A stretch of 64,000 nt of DNA from Rhodoplanes tepidamans. GTDB lineage: Bacteria; Pseudomonadota; Alphaproteobacteria; Rhizobiales; Xanthobacteraceae. The stretch's first letter is position 1; each line of letters begins with the position of its first letter. The stretch is taken from the NCBI RefSeq assembly GCF_030813915.1, contig NZ_JAUSUJ010000018.1:88162-152161 (forward strand), given 5' to 3'. The translations under genes were made by a program, and so were the position numbers. Below are positions 60,446-64,000 of this stretch, in pieces. The notes under the pieces are model-generated. The model made no database searches. It was given only the letters and a program-made list of their open reading frames with translations, and was not told where the DNA came from.

Positions 60446-62131
60446 TCAGGCCCCCTGAGCGGCCAGCGCCGTCTCGCGGATGCCGGCGAGCGTCGCGGTC
60501 GGCGTGATGGCCTCCGGGTCGATCTTGAGATGCAGGATCGCCGGCAGGCCGGAGGCCTGCGCGGCCCGGAAGGCCGGAGCGAACGCCGCCGTCGTCTCGA
60601 CGGTGGCGCCGAAGCCGCCGAACGCCCGCGCATAGGCGGCGAAGTCGGGGTTGCGCAGCACGGTCGCCGAGACGCGGCCCGGATACTCGCGCTCCTGATG
60701 CATCCGGATGGTGCCGTAGATGCCGTTGTCGCAGACCACCACGATCACCGGCAGGCCGTACTGGACGGCGGTGGCGAACTCCTGGCCGTTCATCAGGAAA
60801 TCGCCGTCGCCGTTGATCGAGACGACGGTGCGGTCCGGGTGCAGGCGCTTCATCGCCACGGCGGCCGGCACCGAATAGCCCATCGAGCCGGAGATCGGCG
60901 CCACCTGGGTGGCGAAGCGGCGGAACCGGTAGAAGCGGTGAATCCAGCCCGCATAGTTGCCGGCGCCGTTGCTGACGAACGAATCGGCCGGAATGTTGTC
61001 GCGCAGCCACGCCATCACGTGGCCCAGATTGACGCCGCCCGGGACCTCGGTCGGCGTCTCGGTCCAGGCGAGATAGTCGGCATGGGCGGCGGCGGCGGCG
61101 CCGGCCCACGGAATCGCCGCGGGCGGCGGCAGCGCCGCGGCGGCGGCCGCGAAGGCGGTCGGCGTCGCGTTGACGGCGAGGTGCGGCCGGTAGACGCGGC
61201 CGAGCTCCTGGGCGCCCGGATGCACGTGCACGAAGGTCATCTGCGGCCCGGGAATGTCGATCAGCGTGTAGCCCTGCGACGGCATCTCGCCGAGCCGGCC
61301 GCCGACCAGCATCACCAGGTCGGCCCCCTTCACCCGGGCGAGCAGCTTCGGATTGGGGCCGATGCCGAGATCGCCGGCGAAGCACGGATGCAGCGCGTCG
61401 AACAGATGGGTGCGGCGGAACGTGGTGGCGACCGGCAGATCGAAGCGGGTGGCGAAGTCGGCGATCGCCCGGCACCCCTCCTCCGACCAGCGGCTGCCGC
61501 CGAGCAGCAGGATCGGCCGCTTCGCCGCGCCGAGCATGTCGCTGAGCGTCGCCATGTCGGCGGCGCCGGCCGCGGTGTCGACCGGCCGGAACGGCGGCGC
61601 CGGCGGCGTCTCGATGCGCTCGGTCAGCACGTCCTGCGGCAGCGCCACCACCACCGGGCCGGGCCGGCCCGAGGTCGCCTCGTAGAAGGCGCGCGAGACC
61701 AGCTCCGGCATGCGGGCCGGATCGCTGATCTCGACCACCCACTTGGCCATGCCGCCGAACATCGCCCGGTAGTCGACCTCCTGGAACGCCTCGCGCTCCT
61801 TCTGGTCGCGTCCGACCTGGCCGATGAACAGGATCATCGGGCTCGAGTCCTGCTGGGCGATGTGCACGCCCGGCGAGGCGTTGGTGGCACCCGGCCCGCG
61901 GGTGACGAAGCACACGCCCGGCCGGCCCGTCGTCTTGCCGACCGCCTCCGCCATCATGGCGGCGCCGCCCTCCTGCCGGCACACCGTGACGGCGATGTCG
62001 CGATCGTGGAACGCGTCGAGCACCGCGAGATAGCTCTCGCCGGGCACGCAGAAGACGTGCTGGACCTCGTTGACGATGAGCTGATCGACGAGGGCTTCGG
62101 CAGCCGTGCGAAGATTGCCTTGCGGACGCAT
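60446..62131 (-). CDS. Thiamine-diphosphate-dependent enzyme (acetolactate synthase-like)
   Basis: This 561-aa three-domain ThDP enzyme has the catalytic Glu in CRQEGGAAMMAEA, the pyrimidine-binding region RGPGATNA, and the ThDP/Mg motif GDGDFLMNGQEFATA with the following Asn in VVVCDNGIYG. It belongs to the large acetolactate synthase/pyruvate oxidase/benzoylformate decarboxylase family. No small regulatory ilvH subunit is adjacent, so it is probably not the biosynthetic IlvB but a catabolic or specialised member. The start MRPQGNLRTAAEALVDQL begins the fold. Confidence 0.88.
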   Translation of the reverse strand: MRPQGNLRTAAEALVDQLIVNEVQHVFCVPGESYLAVLDAFHDRDIAVTVCRQEGGAAMMAEAVGKTTGRPGVCFVTRGPGATNASPGVHIAQQDSSPMILFIGQVGRDQKEREAFQEVDYRAMFGGMAKWVVEISDPARMPELVSRAFYEATSGRPGPVVVALPQDVLTERIETPPAPPFRPVDTAAGAADMATLSDMLGAAKRPILLLGGSRWSEEGCRAIADFATRFDLPVATTFRRTHLFDALHPCFAGDLGIGPNPKLLARVKGADLVMLVGGRLGEMPSQGYTLIDIPGPQMTFVHVHPGAQELGRVYRPHLAVNATPTAFAAAAAALPPPAAIPWAGAAAAAHADYLAWTETPTEVPGGVNLGHVMAWLRDNIPADSFVSNGAGNYAGWIHRFYRFRRFATQVAPISGSMGYSVPAAVAMKRLHPDRTVVSINGDGDFLMNGQEFATAVQYGLPVIVVVCDNGIYGTIRMHQEREYPGRVSATVLRNPDFAAYARAFGGFGATVETTAAFAPAFRAAQASGLPAILHLKIDPEAITPTATLAGIRETALAAQGA

Positions 62132-62443
62132 GTGAGGACAGTTCCCGGATGACGAGGCGGCGACGTGAGGGCGGCCTCTGGCGCGCGCCCCGCGCGGGCG
62201 CGTCGCGATCATCCGAGCCGGCGGCGACGTGTCAACTCGGGCGCGTAAGCCAGGTGTAAGCCTCTGACCTGAATGCGTCTTTTCGGCCACGCCGAGGACG
62301 AATCCGGGCGCGACGCGGCGTCGCCCTGACGACCGGCCGGTGAATCCGTAGTAAACATCCGGACGGGCGACGGCGATCGCGCGCGGCACGGCGACAGACG
62401 CACGGCCCGCCGCCCGGGGTGTCGGACGAGAGCACGGGGTCAG
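62132..62443. other. Divergent region, ThDP enzyme / TolC-family gene
   Basis: I see no gene, clear promoter or palindrome in these ~310 bases. An AGGTGTAAGCC/GGCTTACACCT-like patch near 62255 is the only distinct feature. Confidence 0.3.
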
Positions 62444-63877
62444 ATGGTTTCGACGAGGCAGGGCGCCGCGGGCGCCGAGGACCGGCCGTCGCGCCGGCGG
62501 CGCTCCCATCGGGCGCTGACCGCGACGGCGCTCGTGCTGGTGCTGACGGCGCCGCTGCCGGCGCTGGCCGAGACCCTGCAGGGCGCGCTGGTGCGCGCCT
62601 ATCAGGCCAATCCGGTGCTCAATGCCGAGCGGGCCCGCCAGCGCGGCACCGACGAGAACGTGTCGATCGCGCTGTCCGGCTATCGGCCGCAGATCGCGGC
62701 GGGGCTCTCCCCCAGCCTGATCGCGCTGCGCGACCTGCTGCCGGGCGGCGACACCGAGCGGGCGACGCTGCGCGGCTACACGGCGCAGCTCACCATCACC
62801 CAGGTCCTGTTCAACGGCTTCCGCACCGGCAACCAGGTCCGTCAGGCCGAGGCGCAGGTGCTGTCCGGGCGCGAGGCGCTGCGCGGCGTCGAGCAGTCGG
62901 TGCTGCTCGACGCCGTGACGGCCTACATGAACGTCGTCGCCAACCAGTCGCTGGTCGAGGCGCAGCGCGTCAACGTGACGTTCCTGCGCGAGACGCTCGG
63001 CACCACGCGCAAGCGGCTCGACGCCGGCGACGTGACGCCGACCGACGTCGCCCAGGCCGAGGCCCGGCTCGCCCGCGGCAATGCCGACCTCAACGCCGCC
63101 GAGGTCAGCCTCGCGATCAGCCAGGCGACCTACGAGCAGGTGGTCGGCACGCCGCCCGGCCGCCTCGCCAATGCCGAGCCGATCGACCGCCTGCTGCCGA
63201 GGAGCCGCGACGAGAGCGTCGCCCGCGCCCGCCGCGACAATCCCGCCGTGACCGGCGCCACCTACGACATCGACGTCGCCCAGTACGCCATCAAGATCGC
63301 CGAGGGCTCGCTCTATCCGACCCTGACGGCGCAGGCCGGGCTGCAGCGCGACCGCAACACCGACACGACGCTCGGCTCGAAGGGCACCGACCAGGCCTTC
63401 CTGGTCGGCCGGCTCGACGTGCCGATCTACGACGGCGGCCAGGCGGCCGCGCAGGTGCGCCAGTCCAAGGAGGTCATGACCCAGGCCCGCATGGTGCTCG
63501 ACCGGGTGCGCACCCAGACCAACACGGCGGCGGTCGCCGCCTGGGTGACGCACGAGGGCGCCAAGGTCGCGCTGTCGGCCGCCGAGGCGGAGGTGCGGGC
63601 CGCGACCCTCGCGCTCGAGGGCGTGCAGCGCGAGGCCCAGGCCGGCCAGCGCACCACGCTCGAGGTGCTGAACTCGCAGCAGGACCTCACGCTCGCCCGC
63701 TCGCGCCTGATCCTGGCGCAGCGCGACCGCGTCGTCGCCTCCTACACGCTGCTCTCCACCATCGGCCGGCTCGACCACAAGAGCCTCGGCCTCGGCACGT
63801 CGAGCTACGAGCCGCAGGTGCACTACCAGCAGGTCCGCGACGCCTGGCACGGCCTGCGCACCCCGGACGGGAAGTAG
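62444..63877 (+). CDS. TolC-family outer-membrane efflux protein
   Basis: The 477-aa product has an N-terminal basic leader and signal peptide (ALTATALVLVLTAPLPALAE). The TolC repeats follow (LQGALVRAYQANPVLNAERARQRGTDENV and later VARARRDNPAVTGATYDIDVAQYAIKIAEGSLYPTL), with AQLTITQVLFNGFRTGNQVRQAEAQV and LDVPIYDGGQAAAQVRQSKEV in the two halves. Trimeric channels of this type serve type I secretion or tripartite efflux. No inner-membrane partner is visible before the end of the window. The ATG is 62444; downstream GTG starts would still include the signal. Confidence 0.92.
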   Translation: MVSTRQGAAGAEDRPSRRRRSHRALTATALVLVLTAPLPALAETLQGALVRAYQANPVLNAERARQRGTDENVSIALSGYRPQIAAGLSPSLIALRDLLPGGDTERATLRGYTAQLTITQVLFNGFRTGNQVRQAEAQVLSGREALRGVEQSVLLDAVTAYMNVVANQSLVEAQRVNVTFLRETLGTTRKRLDAGDVTPTDVAQAEARLARGNADLNAAEVSLAISQATYEQVVGTPPGRLANAEPIDRLLPRSRDESVARARRDNPAVTGATYDIDVAQYAIKIAEGSLYPTLTAQAGLQRDRNTDTTLGSKGTDQAFLVGRLDVPIYDGGQAAAQVRQSKEVMTQARMVLDRVRTQTNTAAVAAWVTHEGAKVALSAAEAEVRAATLALEGVQREAQAGQRTTLEVLNSQQDLTLARSRLILAQRDRVVASYTLLSTIGRLDHKSLGLGTSSYEPQVHYQQVRDAWHGLRTPDGK

Positions 63878-63889
63878 CGCGAGCGGGTC

Positions 63890-64000
63890 GTGGGGGGGGG
63901 GGCCGCCGCGGGGCCGCCCCCGCCCCCCGGGGTGGGGCGCCAATCGCCCGGGGGGGGGGGGCCGCGGCGGGCGGGGCGGGCGCGGGGGGGGGGGGCGGGG
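63890..64000. other. Low-quality poly-G sequence at the contig end
   Basis: After the TolC-family stop, the last ~110 bases are dominated by runs of G and GC-only words with almost no A or T. This is typical of read-end or assembly error and holds no reliable feature. Confidence 0.85.

Overview
The window is a very GC-rich bacterial chromosome segment with tightly packed genes and many GTG/TTG starts and ATGA/GTGA overlaps. The gene content points to a facultatively anaerobic alphaproteobacterium of the Hyphomicrobiales (Rhizobiales), perhaps close to Rhodoplanes, Bradyrhizobium or Rhodopseudomonas. The reasons are the overlapping hisZ-hisG pair, the oxygen-independent ubiquinone genes ubiT/U/V beside a ubiD-type decarboxylase, FixK/FNR-like boxes, TTAACC (CtrA-like) motifs near a CheZ-type gene, and short palindromic repeats typical of that order. 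The genus cannot be fixed from sequence alone. I saw no rRNA, tRNA, CRISPR array, intact insertion sequence or prophage.

Layout. 1-6.1 kb: two small secreted proteins, a PHB-depolymerase-type esterase, an unusual SDR protein, moeB, a secreted peptidoglycan-binding/degenerate trypsin-like protein and an enoyl-CoA hydratase. 6.5-11.4 kb: hisZ-hisG, a subtilase with a small I9-like partner, and a TacA-TacT toxin-antitoxin locus whose toxin is frameshifted. 11.4-15.1 kb: GtrA flippase, family 2 glycosyltransferase, ChbG/HpnK deacetylase and a DUF2076 protein. 15.2-24.4 kb: a TIR-transmembrane-TPR protein, an L,D-transpeptidase, a CheZ-like phosphatase, an MFS transporter, a TctC-type binding protein, a GNAT enzyme, a lipoprotein and a Gln-rich peptidoglycan-binding protein. 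24.6-26.9 kb: groES-groEL with promoter, CIRCE operator and terminator. 27.5-34.7 kb: a vanadium haloperoxidase-family protein; an ABC transporter split over two divergent units around a MarR gene with a perfect palindromic operator; ridA; a DUF433/DUF5615 toxin-antitoxin pair. 34.8-39.1 kb: ubiV, ubiU and ubiT divergent from ubiD, with an FNR/FixK-like box between them. 39.2-48.5 kb: two secreted proteins, an IS481-like end remnant, a TRAP transporter, an ABCD-family exporter and a TorF-like porin. 48.9-57.3 kb: a glycolate-to-malate block (malate synthase, histone H1-like protein, glcF, glcE, glcD). 57.5-64 kb: cytochrome c, universal stress protein behind a FixK-like box, DUF6455, TetR plus a ThDP enzyme, and a TolC-family protein. 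The last ~120 bases are poly-G and look like low-quality contig-end sequence.

How the genes fit together. GlcDEF oxidises glycolate to glyoxylate and malate synthase condenses glyoxylate with acetyl-CoA, so the 49-57 kb genes form one C2-assimilation unit. UbiTUV plus UbiD would allow quinone synthesis without oxygen, and the FixK/FNR-like boxes there and before the stress-protein gene suggest shared low-oxygen control. The most unusual items are a malate synthase carrying a ~270-residue Lys/Ala/Pro-rich histone H1-like N-terminal extension directly downstream of a free-standing H1-like gene; a GC-poor, membrane-anchored receiver-domain gene placed exactly between glcE and glcF with stop/start overlaps on both sides; a TIR domain split by a long Pro/Ala linker; and 14-bp tandem repeats that duplicate the Shine-Dalgarno region of two unrelated genes.
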